NCBI GenBank assembly: GCA_038496675.1
Contig: CM076652.1
Location: 8,863,662-8,927,661 of the forward strand
Source of the DNA: Rachycentron canadum
Taxonomy: Eukaryota; Chordata; Actinopteri; Carangiformes; Rachycentridae
Direction: 5' to 3'
Length of the DNA: 64,000 nucleotides
Shown here: piece after piece, positions 42,435 through 57,000 of the stretch
Layout: each line of letters starts with the position of its first letter
Numbering within the stretch: the stretch's first letter is position 1
Program-made: the position numbers and the translations under genes
The notes under the pieces: generated by a model
Database searches by the model: none
The model's input: only the letters and a program-made list of their open reading frames with translations
What the model was told of the DNA's origin: nothing

Positions 42435-45400
42435 CTGTAAGAGGCAAAGTAAAACAAGGCATTAAAGAAAATACATAGGCACCATGATACAGGGCTGTTA
42501 GTTAATTAACATTCCTACATTTACCTTCCACAGCCATTCGTTCCCTGAGTTCCTGCTGCAGTCGGCTCTGTCGGTCCTCCAGCTCCAGCTCTCTGGCACT
42601 TGGGGACAGAAAAAGAGAACCTTGATTGGCTAAGTTTGTTTTACTGATCAATTATAATCTTCATTTATCTATGCAGGACTCATCAGTTGTTCCAAATAAA
42701 GATATGAGATAACGAGATACCACTGAATAATTTTATCACTTGTCAGAATGTAATAAAGGTGCAGAGACGGATTGCAAACGTGGCCTTATATCATATCCTT
42801 ATTTTGTTGCAAAATGATTTAAAGGGGGTGACAACCTCTTTAAACTAATGATGTCATATTAACCATAATCATAAATAAGTAAATTAGTATTCTTACATCA
42901 TGAGTTGAATCTGTATTAGACTATAATAGCCTTTTATTTAATCAAATTATTTCATACGATTACATCATTAGATTAACAGGCTTCATTAAACACCTCTAAA
43001 CTTTAGTAAGAGTGAAACATCTCACCAACTTTATCAGTATGAACTTTGACAATTTGACGAAACAAACAACCCTCAGAGAACATTTTGATTTATTTGATTT
43101 ATTTTTAACAGCCAAAATTTTCCACTTTTTCAAAACAAAATCATTTAACATGTGCCCATTAGCCTCATCTCCACTATGATAATAATGTTAGAGTAGCAGG
43201 CTTGCATGCATGCTGTAGCATAACTGGAGTTTTTGACCTCTAGTTGCATTATGGGGGTGTTTTTTTGAGGAGTGGGTCAAAGGTCATAGCCTTTTTTTTT
43301 TTTTACTAAATTTTGAACAATTGTTACAAAACTAAGGAAATTATCATTTCATTACACTACGCTACAAGCTTACCCATCTCAACAGTCAGGTAATGTACTT
43401 ACAATATCATGAGTTCTGACTCGTAGCGGACCAGTGCATTTTTCTCCTGCACCAGCTTGAACCACTCTTGCATGAGTTTGGGGTCGTCCTTCTTGCCCAT
43501 GCCTGGAGGAAAGAAGGAAGCACAGAGTGGAAGTGTGAAATCAAATGGCTGAGAGACACCGACACTGGTGTCACACAGACAAGGACTGACACAGGCAGTG
43601 CAATGACAGCCAAGCCAGGATGTCCTCGCTGAGGGATGGTGAGGTGGGAGGATGAACTCAACACCATACTTAAAGATGGTGCACAGAAGATGGCGTGGAG
43701 CTACTTGGTTTCAACTTTGGCAAGTGCATAAACACACACACACACACACCCACATGACCCACACGCACGCACGCACACAAACAAACAATACCTGTTGTTG
43801 CAAAGTTGAGAGTTTGTGTTACCCAGTTTGGACTGTGTCAAACATAGCTGCTCCTTCGGAGCAACTACCTCCTCCTATCAGTTTTTTTCAGAGTGGGTAG
43901 GTAGTAAAAAACAAACAAACATACCATGTTATCCAAATTGTTAAAGAGAAGAAGACCCAAGGACCTATGAAAGTTCTCCATCCTCCCCTGCCCACATATT
44001 GACCCAGGAGCACAAATAAAATCCCTTTAGACCCCATTCATGCCAAGCGGTTGAAGGATAGGGGAAAAAAAAAAAAAAAAGCTATTCTGCTGCCTACATA
44101 CATTCAATAACAAGTCAAATGTTCATGGAATGACTTTTCATCAAGACCAATAGTGAAGTTCTCACTCCTCTATTAAGTCTGCCTCAGGGAAGAGCATGTT
44201 CGGTGCTACTGGCATCATGCATGGCAGTTGAGCAGTTTTCATAATCGGCACAATCAGTCAGAGCACAGAACAGCAGCACACTTGTGCAGGCCCACTGTGT
44301 GCAGAGAAGACCAATCTATGGTGCATGCTTAGAAAGGTCTGCTGCTGGGGTGATGCATCCTTTCATTTATCGTACTACAGCAGGTGGAGCCAAGCAGTTT
44401 CAATGAAGCTACAAAACGCAAACCTCAATGTAGCATGACATACTTAGCTGTGGAAGAGGAGGCTCTTGCAAAACGAAAAGGAAAAACATTGTACACGCAT
44501 AAATTGCATGGTTGTGGTCTCGGGGGCTGGCTTTCGCTAATTAACAGACAAGGGACAGAAAGAAGCAAAGCTGGAGAAGAGCTGCTCACACTAGAGAGGA
44601 ATACAAAACGTGGAAACAAAGGAGGAATTACAAAAGAAGGCCGAGTTTCCAAACCTAGCCTACAATGCATGTTTTTCTTTTTCTCTTATAGTATTTCAAC
44701 CTGTTCCACCAGAACCAACCCTCAGCTCAAGGCTGCAAACGCAAAGGAGAGAAAGAGCCATCGGTACAAGGCAAAAACCATACCAATACAGGGAACAAAA
44801 TCCAGCTCGCACACAAAAACACAGGCACTTTCCTTTACACGCATTGGAAGCGTGGATAAAATTTCCACTGACAGGCGTTAGATACAGAAACAAACCAGAT
44901 GATCCATGAATTTTTAAGACTTGTTTTGTGTAAGACTTGAATATTTATAACAAATCATCACACCATGCAAGGTTCTCATTCCTTGAACCACAAACCTGCC
45001 CGCGAGCTAGCCACGTCTCAAGTGTGCGCCGCTCACTTTTTATAATTACGTGACACTGTTATTAAAGGGATAAGGAGCTCAGTTCATTTTAAAAAAAAAA
45101 CAAAAAAAATTATATATATATATATATAAATAAATAAAAAAGTGGATACTGCAACGGACTATGAAGCAATACAATTCATATTAGCCAAACAGCAAACAGA
45201 GCACATGCTGTTGATTTAAAACACACAGCAGCAGAGTAGTTTCCCCTTTAAATGAGTGCAGCAACTTTCTCTACCTCCATTTTCTGGAACGCCAACAAAT
45301 TGTGTGGTTAAATGAGAATATTACCTAGTTTAACAACTACAGCCTACGATATATGCATCAGTATGAATTCACATGTTGCGAAGCTACCATTCACCATTAT

Positions 45401-47953
45401 CCTGCTCATATCATATCTTAGCAACCGTAACTAGGCAGCAAAACAGTGTTGCCAGATAAGCTTAAAACCCATCATGCCAGTTTTTATAGCATTTTTTTTT
45501 GTCTTGAATAATGTCGTTTTAAACATTAAACATCTTCATCTATAAGAACATCTTAGACAAGTCTTTGATCAGACAGCTATTTCCAACTAATAATTGAATT
45601 AGAAAAATTTGTTTCACATTTATATTCCAGTTCCTTTAAACTTTTCATTGGGAGAAACCAAACAAATAGTAGAAAAAGCACCTTATATTATAATAGCCTA
45701 TCCACAATTAAAAGTAGCCCAGAGACTGCCCGGGTCAAGGGTCATGTCTTAATCTAAGCGCATCATTTTGTGCGGTTTCATGTTTAGTTTATGGTAAGAA
45801 TAGCAGTGTTACAGTGTTGTGTTGTTCTGTTCAGATGGCAAGTTTAGCAACTCTGGCCAAACTTGCAGATAAAATAAATATCTGTACTTCCATGGTAAAC
45901 AAGAACAAAGAAATCAGTTTCCTCGTGATAAACACCTCAGTACTTCACTGAGTTTTGAGGAGATTCTGGGGAAATCTACTGAGCCTGATCACACACAAAC
46001 AGTGAGGACAGGAAGAGGAGGAGGAGGAAGAGGAGGAGGGGGGGGCAAGGACGGGTAACCCGGTTCTGGAAGATCCTTACGGTTGCCATGGTAACCTGCC
46101 ACAACCGTCAGCAGGGGCGGCGAGGGTTACGTTACCTTCAGGGGAACAGCAGGGGCAGAAGGAGAGAGGTCTTCGGCGTGGCATCCCCACAAAGGGCTCA
46201 ACTTCCACATGACAGAGGGAAAGAGTGTGAGGGAGTGACGTAGATGGGTGCGTTGTCAGGTAAGGGAGAGAGAGAGAGAGAAAGAATGGAGGAAATAATG
46301 CAGGAAGAATAGCAATGATGTTGGAGAGTGGAGAAAGGTTAGAGGACACCAGGTGTGGGAGGAAGGGTGATAGGAGAAGGGCAAGGAGGGGAAAGAGGAG
46401 TGTGAGAAAGAAAGAACATCGAGGAGAAAAATCAAAAAAGGGCAGGAGCGCTGTGATAGGGAGAAGACAAATCACCTAGAGAGAGGATGTGGGAGAAATC
46501 ATCTGTGTGGTGTGAAGAATGGAAAATGGGGTAAAAATAGGAAACGGAAACAAGAGAAGACAGAAAACCTGGAGCACAGAAAGGGAAAACAATCCTCTAT
46601 GTTTGATCTGTAATTTTTCAGATAATCTTCAATTAGACAACAGCGCCGCATGCCTGTGATGTTTGCAGTCATGTGCCCAGTGTTTATTACAGTCCACAAA
46701 AGGATTTAATCCCATTATAAAAGCTATTACTGATCAGGAGACATAGCTCTCCTCACTGAAACAGATAATTGCTCCTTCTCTAAAGATGTTTCAGCCTCTG
46801 TGTAAACACTACTTAAGCATGTTTCTACCACTCGGCTAAATTTGTTTCCAATATGGTGACTTTTGAAGTGTAGCTTCATCTGAAGTGCAAATTAGAACTT
46901 CTTTTTTTCCCCCAACAGAACTTCTCATATGCACCCGCAATACAGATTTTCTAAAAAAGTAAGATCCGAGTTAGAGGCTGCTACCTTAAAAAGAAAGTTG
47001 TGAAATAAGTGTGGGATAAAGAATAAATAACTTAAAATGGGGGGAAGAGCTTTAGGGACAATATTGAAATAACTAAAGGAGACAGATCTTTAAAAAAAAA
47101 TAAAAATAAAAAAAAATTATGCATCATTACATGACACAAATAGGTTCTCAGGTTGGAGGGTAAAGGAGAGTATAATACTAGATAATTACTACAAGGGACT
47201 ATCACAGAGAATAATAAGAAAAAGGAGCATTTAGAATTTCTGTTTTGGACAGATTCTGATCAAATGTTTATGGCTTCACCAAATCATGCAATTATGATTA
47301 TGAGATGCATCATTACCACTAAACGCTAAAAAAATTGCTTAATAATCTTGTCAAGTAGGAGATAAAAGAAAAGAAAGTTACATAAAACTAGCAGTGATAC
47401 TGACTTTAGTATTGGTGCCCCCTGCAGGGCTCAACAACAATCCTGCTTACAATCTGGTGTTCAAACTCCATAGTTCCTCATCCCTTGATCAAGCAAGACA
47501 AAGAAGACAGCAAGTAGAAGCATCCAGTTTAAAAACAACGCCGGATTTGAGTTGACGACACCTCATGCCTCTGTTCAGCCAGTTGGTTTGGTGTGCGTAC
47601 AGTTTATTCATCCTTATATCAAAACTCCACGCAATCTCCTGTCTGATGAGTGACAACAACCAGCAGGACAAAACCACAGAGAAGCACAGGCCCTGGTCAA
47701 ATATGTGGAAATGTACATTTTCCTTCCTCCCTGTTGGTGAGATTTCACTTAACAAAACCCTGCTGACTTCACCAGCAGACAGGAGGAAAAAATACATTTT
47801 ACTCATTCAAACAAGGCCACAGTCTACAGGATAACAACATATACCACAAGACTTCTCACCCAGACACAGCGGACACTGTTACTGCTCACTAATCACACTT
47901 TAGACAAAGCAGCTATGGGTCAAGGGTTACAACATTGCCCATTAGCACATACT

Positions 47954-48002
<49 letters not shown>

Positions 48003-51000
48003 CATACAAACTCTGGGAGTAATGCAACTGAGCAGGTATGAGAAAGTCAAGGGAGCCATTGCTGGGACTACAGGACAGAACTACAGCAGCAGGGAGCTCT
48101 GAGGAGAAGCTAATAGCCAGGCCAGCAGTTTAGTATGAGTCAGTCCAGGGGAGGTTATGCAATACTTTCAGTGTGTGTGTGTGTGTATGTGTGTATATAT
48201 AGAGGGTGTTCTGTATTGTGTATATGTTGTAACATGTGCCTCTTGTATGATAATATGCCTATTTTTGTACAATAATTTCAATCTATTTTAGATTCACTGT
48301 AAAAAAAAAAAAAAAAAAGTAAGATTAAGCTGAATATGTCAGACAAGCTAATCTTATGTTTAGCTGTCAAGGCAGCTCAGAATTTTAAATTTAGATGTGA
48401 TGTTTCACATTTTGTGAAAACAAAAGCTGGTGTTATTTCAACTATGAAAAACTATGAACTATGAAAAAACACAATGAAAAGAACAAAACCACCCTGGATA
48501 CTCTCTGATTTCCTTACCCTCTCACTAAGGGGCAAAAAATTTCCTAGAGCAGCTGACTATTGCGGTTCTTAGCAAATGTTACCAGGTTTTAATCGGAGAA
48601 ACTGGGCAAATAGACCATTTTCTGTTTTCACAGAATAGTGTTTATGGTTTATAACACCAGGGTGGGGTACATTGCACTGACACAAAAATTAACTTTTCAT
48701 GGGATTTGTTGACAATAAAAAGATATATATAATACCACCAGCCTTATCCTTGAAATCAAAACTTGTTACACTCGTTTCCTTTTCTCAGCCAACGTTCTCA
48801 TGATTTCAGTTTTTACTAATTACTTTGCATTAACTGCATAAAATGGATATGCAAAGACTTTCCTAAAGGGTGCACTCTTGAACGAGTATCGTACTAACTG
48901 TATGCAATGTGACTTTATATGGTAAACAATGTCAGTCTCTGCTCTACTTTTTCATTTTGAGTGGTCCTCAGCACATGTATGCTGTTATCTACAGCGTTGT
49001 ATATTGCTGGATTTCTGTCTCTGCAATATGTCGCGCTTTGTATTGTAAAGTCTGCTTGCTGAGGAATGACAAATAAAAGCTACTTATTAATTAATTCATT
49101 CATCATTCATAAGTTTATAGAGATCAAAGTCGATCTTAAGAGGACAGCGTGAGGCCAAGTGTCTGATCTTTGTTTGATGTAAAAAGTGTCTGAACTAAAA
49201 ACACGGTGAGGGTGGAGGGATGTGGAAAGGGAGGAAGAGGGAGAAGGAATAGGGAATAAGAGCAGAAAGTATTGCAATGAGGCTAAAAGCCAGCCAGCCA
49301 GCCAGCCAATCAGCCAGCCAGCCAGCCAGTCAGCCAGCCAGTCAAAGTAGATATGAGGGGTACAAAGCTCAAGTAGTAAAAAAAAATGGAAGGGGGGTGG
49401 GGGGCAGATTGGGTTAGCCATTAGGTTAGTTTTAAAGCGACAGATTTGAAATACATACCGCCCAGATGCAAGTCCAGGATTTCACTGTAATTAGAATCTC
49501 CCCAATAGTCTACAATGACAGGGATATATTAGAGATAGGAGTTATTTTACACTGCCCTAAACTGGGCACACAAACACACACACACAAAATTCTCCAGCAA
49601 GTCATGCACATTCTTGCAAACACACAGACACGCACACACATACACACGGTAGCAACACTCAGAATAAAGAGAGTCCATCGGTACTCACCACAGTGCATAA
49701 TGCAGTCAAATGTGGCTTGCGCAATATTACAGTACATGGCATTTCCCAAATTAATAAAGAGACTGCTACATAGATTTGCTGTATTGCTGTGTACTGGCTC
49801 AAGTCTGTTTAATTTCACACAAACCCTCTTGGGCTGTGTTGTGCGCTGACATTTCCAAGGAAAATGCTGTTTGCTTGTGTTATGTGCATTTGATTTGAGA
49901 AAGTTACAATTTGCTCAAATGACGTGAAAAGCTTTAATTTTTGCCAGTTATGTACCATCCAATCCATGTGCAACGATCTTCAATTACAATAATATAATGA
50001 TTTAATACTTAGTTATTTCTGATTGAAAGAGCGGCTGAGTGTTAAGCGAGACCTTTGCGAGCAACAGATGAAATCAGAAACAAGTATGGATTATGGTTAT
50101 TCACCATAACAAAAAAGATAACAGATAAGATCTCAGATAAATATCTGTATCAAGTCACTCAGCCACAACAAACACTTGCAGAAAATATTCTAATAAAGAA
50201 GTTGTCAGCTTGCAACCCAATTTCAATTACATTCTGATTGTATATTGTGCAATAACATGATCTGAGTTTTGATCAGAGTACAGAAACTCTCCTCATTGAG
50301 AGGCAGTGTGGAGGACAAAAGACATCCAGAATGAGCACAAACAAATCTATGTCGGGACACACATTCTCCTGATTTGCATGCAGCTCGGACGGACGATGGC
50401 GGACATGTCGTGAACGAACAAAGATCAACATGTTCAGAGATGGAGAACTGTTGCAGTGTGTCACCACAGATGGAGCCTATGTAACAGTGTCACATGTCAT
50501 TAATTAAAAAAAAGAAAAAAAAGAAAAAAATCTAATAATCTAATACCTGATCTTCTTTTGTGCTGTTTGGGTAATGTATAAGTACCTTTATACAATCCTT
50601 TAAGAGAGTAGAGTAGTAAACATGTTAAACAGGATAAAACATATTCAAACATTTGATTGTCGGGAGAAGTAAGTAGTAATTTGGCTGGTAGGAAAATGGC
50701 CAGATTTAAAGTAATGTTCAATGCGTATGTGCATGTATTTGCATAATAAAAGCTTTGATATTATTCTTATATTATTATACCGTCACCATCAAGTAAATTA
50801 GGAAGGAATACACTGTCAGCACTGTCGAGAAAACCTCAGCACCTTTCTCGCATACAGAACTCACATCGCTTAAATAACGTGTTTTTGCTAGTGTGCACTA
50901 TTCATGCTTCACATGCCTCTAAAACTGTACCAAATAATGAAGTGTGCTGTTCGCTATTAAATAATCTATTCTTCACCTCAGAAGTATATTGTCTGTGATA

Positions 51001-54000
51001 GTCCCTTGTCAAGACCAATTTAGGTTTATTACATTGGTGAAACAATCATGTCTTGGGCTGAAATACGCTTCAGTACAACTGAATAATTGGTAAATGTAGA
51101 CGGTGATTTCACCACAGGCTAAACGATCACAAAGGGACAGCTTTTCTGAGGTAATGCAATTCTATGTTACATCATCCTAATTATCAATATTACAATTATT
51201 CCCTTTGGAGTGCTAGAAACTCTGAATTCATATTTATATAAAAGATAAAACAAAATTTAATTGGCATACATACAGTAAATCACTTGTTAAATGTTAATAA
51301 TAAGAGTGTTATGAAACTTATTACACTCTTTAGTTCATAGAATATGGGTGGTATGTCTATCTGTAGCAGCGTTACCAATACACCACAACACATGGGGTGA
51401 CCAGACTGAGATATACCTTTAAAATGTACCAAGATGTAAGTGACAAGTCGTTACCTGCTTCTCCTCTCAAAGCCTTCTCCACAGCTACGCCCCTTTCTTC
51501 CAGCTGCCTCTGCTTCTCCTCCACCTGCTCCAGCTGTCTCTGGATAATCTGAGCAGACAAGCCGGTCACATAATTAATGAAAGGTGCGCAAACAAAAACA
51601 CACAGTGGCACAAGTGCATCATAAACAGCTCAAGCTGCTCTCACACAGGCACACGGAACAATAACATCCACCACTAATTACAAGCGATTTTGTCCCAAAA
51701 CTTTCAATGGGAGGTAGCTGCAGAGGTAACCTCTAACACTCCATTGATGAAACAGTTTACTCTTATTAAAAATAAATGTCTTAAGGCACGATGGGAGAAC
51801 AGCTAATAAGAACTGTAATAAGTAAGAGAGTCTGCTCTGATTGGCATTAAAATATTATTTATGATTTGAACCAAAAACTATTAATATTTAATATTTCTCC
51901 CTTTTCGGTCCAGACCACACTCCCACTTGTTATCGGCAGTGGAAAAGAAAAGAAGGTGGTAATGGCAGGGATACAGACTCAGACTTAAAAATGTGTTGAG
52001 TCTGTTTTGACCCTGTGTACTAAACTCTGTCATCAACAAATAGAGCAAGTGTCTGGCTTTTTGAGACATTCGAATAAATTTAAATCAAAGTAAATTTCTA
52101 GTGGCGAGAGCTTTAGCTAAAATCATCTGACCAGTGCCAACAGATGAGCAGGACTGGTCAATGAATATATCCTTGGTGGCAAAGGCCACAGAAAAGGTGA
52201 AGCAGAGGCTATAATTAAAATTTCACACCTTATGCTTCTACCTACGACTGGTAATGAAACATTATATATATTTTTATATAACCCCTCAAAGTAAAATGGG
52301 CTACACTGAGTACAATTTTTCATTTTTAGAATAATTCCATTTAATTATAACGATGAACGGTTTCTGTACTTGCCGTCACCATTACAGGTACCATATCAGT
52401 TCTTGACTGTGTCAATGCCTGGATTGTGTGACAAAAATAGAACCAGTCTATTACTGGTAAAATTGGTTTTGCCTTCTTTAAATTACCTACTGGCAAATTC
52501 AGCTCACAGAGACCCTTTGGTAAAAAGGAGAGTAGCCTTTTGCATCACATATTTACTGTACTGCACAAAGTACTGTGTACTGTGTACGTAGTACTTTTTT
52601 AGATAAGATGAGATAGACTTTAATAGCTGGATGGTGGGTGAACTGGTGTATGGTGCAGAGAGAGCTATAGGGCTAGCTAACTGCAACTCCATTAGAAAAG
52701 ACAGCAAACAATCAATCAATCAATCAATCAATAAGTGGATATTACAAGAGATTAGAGTGAGTGTGGTCAAAAACAGGACAATTCTGAGTAGTAGGCAGCA
52801 ATATTAATAATAAATAATAATAATAATAATAATAGTAATAGTCTTCTTCTACTGGATGCTGTTTGCATAAACAGACCTATACACAACTTCTTTGATATGT
52901 ATGACATGAATAATTGATATTGCTCCATGTCAGCACCCCTCTCTAAGCCATTCAGTACACAACCTCTGTAGGGAAACTAAAAAATAAAGAACACATTAAC
53001 TCTACTTTCCAAATTATCCCATTGAAAAGACTGAAAAGACGCAGAACATTGTGACATGGGTAAGAGGGCAAAGTGTCCTCAGTTTGGGTACCTGGGCTCT
53101 ATGAAGCCTCTTGAGTTCTTCCTGCTTGGCCTGCCGTCGTGCAGCTTTCTGGACTCTTCGAGTCAGCTTGGCATTCAGCTCTTCCTCTGTGTAGGTTTTC
53201 TGATAGGACAACAAAAACATGGCTTAAAAACACATCTCGTTCACAAGCTGCTAATCTGTAAAGTTGGCTCCATAGGGCCCTGGCCCTTCAGACATACTGA
53301 ACAGGAGAGGAGATGGGAAACTCTGATTAGATCTTCTATAAGGTGATGATCAGCTAACACAATGTACTCTTGTTTCACTACACAGCTGCCCTCTTCTCTA
53401 GGCCTATATCTAATTGTAATCTCAAGGTTTGGTACATTTTAGAAAACAATGTGACACATGAGCTTCACTGCAGCTCTTCAAACTTTGATTGTCAATACAG
53501 TATTCGGATGGTTCCCCTCTCAGTTGACTTGTGTGGACGTAAAAAGCTGGCATAAATAAGGAGAAAGCGAAAAAAAGATCTGAAGGATAATGTGTCAAAG
53601 TTAATCCAGTGGCCAGACTGGAGTAAAAGCAGTGCCACAGTGACAGATAGGCAAGTTAATATCATACCAGTCAGACAGGAACAGCCCCTGATATCAAGAG
53701 ATGCTGAGGGATCATGACCAGAAAGGTGGGTGCTGTTGGAAAAGTTGTGTTTTGAACAGAGGGGGTATTCAGCAGTGAGCGAGTGGGCGCTGGGCTCCGA
53801 CTGTCACATGCATCCACAGAGAATTGTTAGTTTCAGGTCAGCTGCACATAATAAGGTGTTATGACAGTAGAGTGGCACATGCGCGGAGGAGGGGAGCTTG
53901 GGGGGGGGTTATCAATGGAAACATATGTAATACTACCTTTGTGGCGTACGATCTCTTGAACGCCAGTGCGTGAGGAACATAAACAGACTTGAAGACAAAA

Positions 54001-57000
54001 AAAACATAAAAGGGAGGACACAAACATGATACAGATGATATGATTAAATGGGTTAATGATTATGTGAAATAATAACAAAAAAAAGTAATTAAAAAGTAAT
54101 ATTTAGCAGGTTCGATCAAAACAAGCAATGTTAATATCCCACACCAAAACAAAAATATGACAGGGTGCAGTGACATTTTGAACATCTAGGTTAATTCAAA
54201 ATTAGTCAAATAAAACTAACGAAAAACTAAATTACAAATCACAATACTATACTATACTAGAGACTAGTCTATTGGATTCCTGTGGGCTCTTGCTGAACTA
54301 AACACGGCCTGGTAGGCATGACACAGCTTTAATCTTCTGTAACTGTAGCTGCATAAAGTCAAAGTTCAGATCGATATTCATGTAGAGGTAGAAAATGTCA
54401 ATTCATTCTTCACACATGTTGTCAAGATGAAGGGAACAAAAACAGAGTGTGTATGTGTGTGTTTTTTTTTAATTTATTAATTTGTTTATTTTTATGTGTT
54501 TCCAATGGTTAATGGATTCATGCCTCTGGCCCTGAACTCAACTGTATCTATCTTCACCACCAGGTACACACAGAAAGACTGAGCAGCAGCAGAGACACAG
54601 ATTTTGAATTTCAGCTATAAGCATAATGAATACAAATGAATTCAAATAAAAGAGCTCATATTAGAGACGGTACTTGCAAGAGCTATGCCTCCAGCATATG
54701 TAATGAATCTAGTCTTGAAGAATTCACTCATTTAACAATTTTGATAATACAAATCATTATAATTTACATTTATTATGTCATTCTGTGGTGCTGAAAATGT
54801 GTTTCTAATCATGATTTGGGTACATGATTTGTGGAAAAAAAAAAGTTGAAACATGTTTTTATTCCAATGCTCCTTAAAAAAGAATAAATTAAGTTTTATT
54901 AGAAATTAATTCAGGGCCAGCTTTAAAAAGCCAGAGGCAAGCTATGTAAGCTATGTGGCTGTTCATATGTTTATTTGAAATTCAAAATCCTTTAACCACC
55001 ACTGCACAATACCTCCTCATTGTCTTTCTCCTTTTCCCGATCAACCTCTTTTCCCCGCTCTCTTTCTTTATGCCTCTCTTTAGCCCTCTTTTTTTCCTTT
55101 AACTCCCTCCTCCTCTCCTTTTTCGGTTTCTCTTCCTTTATTATGGCCTCCTTCTGTATGCCTGACACTAGGTCAAAGATGTCCATATGCCGCTAGGAGT
55201 GGAAGAAATTATTGAAATGGAAAGTGGTTTTCAAGGAAGCAAAACAGAAACAGATGCAATGGTTGTACTGAGGATACGTCTCGCCTCGCAAAGCCCGCCC
55301 GCAAAAAAAAAAAAAAAAAAAAAAAAAAGCTTTTTCACTTTCACTGTTGTCTGGAAAGGCGACACAGCCATATCAGGGCTGGACGTTAAGTGCTTTACAC
55401 CCAACTGGATGCACACAGCACCTGCTATTGCCGTTTGTGTGTTTGTGTTGCATGGTTATGCTGATAAATGTGAGGTGAGAAAATCCTGCCTCGTATATCT
55501 ACAAAAACGAGATTAAAAACAGTAGCTGTTCAAACGGTTGAGTTGCTGGAGTTTGCTGACTCCAAGCAGCTTGTCACCACTGATTGTCAGCTGATGTCTT
55601 AAATGAGCTGAATCAAGTCAAGCTGGCTTTGCGAAGCTCTGCATGTCTAAATAGCTGATGACAAAGATGTCACACATCCAACTGTGTCCACTCACGTCTG
55701 CCTTTGACTTCTGGGAGGATCTCTCCAGAACGTCATCACAGGACAGGTCTGAATCCTCAGAGAAGCTCAAGTTTCTGCGTGACTTCAAGTCTGCAACAGA
55801 CAATGAGAAAACACATTAATTGAAGATAAATCGTTTGGAGCCACATTTTAAACTCCAGCTCAACCTCCCTCACCTGATGATCTCCCGGGAGATGATGATC
55901 TTTTCTTCCCAGAGTCCTGAGTGGTGGAGCTTGAGGACGGCGTGCTCGGACATGATTTGTCATCCTTCTTCTTTTTGTCCTTCTTGTACCCTGAGAACAC
56001 AGCCTTCCACAACGACTTGTGCTTGGGCGGTGTCTCATCTGTGCCGGAGAGCCTGCTGCTGTCGTTCTTGGCTTTCTTCTCCTTCTTATTCTTGCGAGGT
56101 GAGAAGAGGGAACTTCGTTTCTTGCTCTTACTCGTAGAAGAGCCGTCGGATGAGGCTGCTGAGCTGTCCAGACTTTTGTTGCTGCTGAAGAAACGCTCCG
56201 GAATGGTCTCGGCCTTCTTCGACTCCAGGGCTTTCACAGCCAATGTCTTCGGAGATCCGCCTGACTTTTTACTTTTTCCTGTGACATCTGGAGTTACACT
56301 CCAGGCCACTTTAGGCGAGGCACCCTTGTCAATGTCAGATTCTTTCATTTTGTTTAGCTGTTTGGCCATGGCATCCTTTAGTGCTTGGCTCTTGATGGAC
56401 TTTTCTCTGGCCCTCATTCTCTCCTCAGCAATCTCCTTGGCCTCTGGAGAGAATTGAGTTGCTCTCTGACTCTTTAGGGCCTGATTGCCTGAGATATTGG
56501 GTTTACCATTTTCCATTGCTAGAGCCAGATGCAGAGGGGGTCTTTCCCTGCTGGGCTTGCTGGTGGGTGGAGTGTAATACTTGTTCATGCTCGTCTCTGG
56601 TGTCCGCTCATCATAAGTTTCCTCCACGTCATCAGCAAAAGGAATCTCCTCCACTGTCTCCACAAATGACTTCCTTGCCTCCTCCGGTCGAGGCTTCTTC
56701 TTCTCCCTCATAACAACCACTGGAGCCACTTCTGGCTCTGCCTGTGGTGATGAGACTTTCCTGGGTGCGGGTTTAGGTGCAGACACGGGGCTCAGCTGGG
56801 TCCTTGGCGCAGGAACGGGAGTCTTGGTTTTTGCTGGCTCTTTGGCACGCTCAGGTGGGGGCTTTTCTGTTCCGTTGCTCCAGGACACCTGATGTCTTTG
56901 CTGCCTGAGCACGGCTGGAGACTGATTAGCAGGCACAGGTGGTGGTGGACTGGAGGGTGGGGTGAGCATAGTGGAGTCAGACATGTTGTAGCTGTCACTG

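Larger units (their letters stand above)
43503..51454 (-). other. mical3 large intron within the bMERB coding region
   Basis: 7.95 kb. Contents: CA microsatellites (43733, 47956), a GTAACC/X-box cluster (46054-46137), purine-rich tracts (46009-46620, 49200-49260), an AT run (45108-45127), a CCAG tetranucleotide array (49288-49343) and many A/T runs. I found no further exon. The neighbouring exons join directly in the human protein. Confidence 0.7.

Noticed and set aside
44384..44881. 165-codon plus-strand open frame
   Set aside because: It lies antisense in a mical3 intron, has no domain, no splice or promoter context, and its composition follows local A-rich DNA.
46077..46475. 132-codon minus-strand frame rich in Leu, Pro, Ser and Phe
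   Set aside because: It comes from the polypyrimidine strand of a purine-rich tract; no homologue is recognised and it does not fit mical3 phase.
53833..54078. 81-codon minus-strand frame VCLCSSRTGVQEIV
   Set aside because: Wrong frame over the 51-base mical3 exon; the other frame (SVYVPHALAFKRSYATK) fits the phase and splice sites.
55921..56457. 178-codon plus-strand frame
   Set aside because: Shadow of the giant mical3 exon; the hydrophobic runs are complements of Lys/Glu codons.
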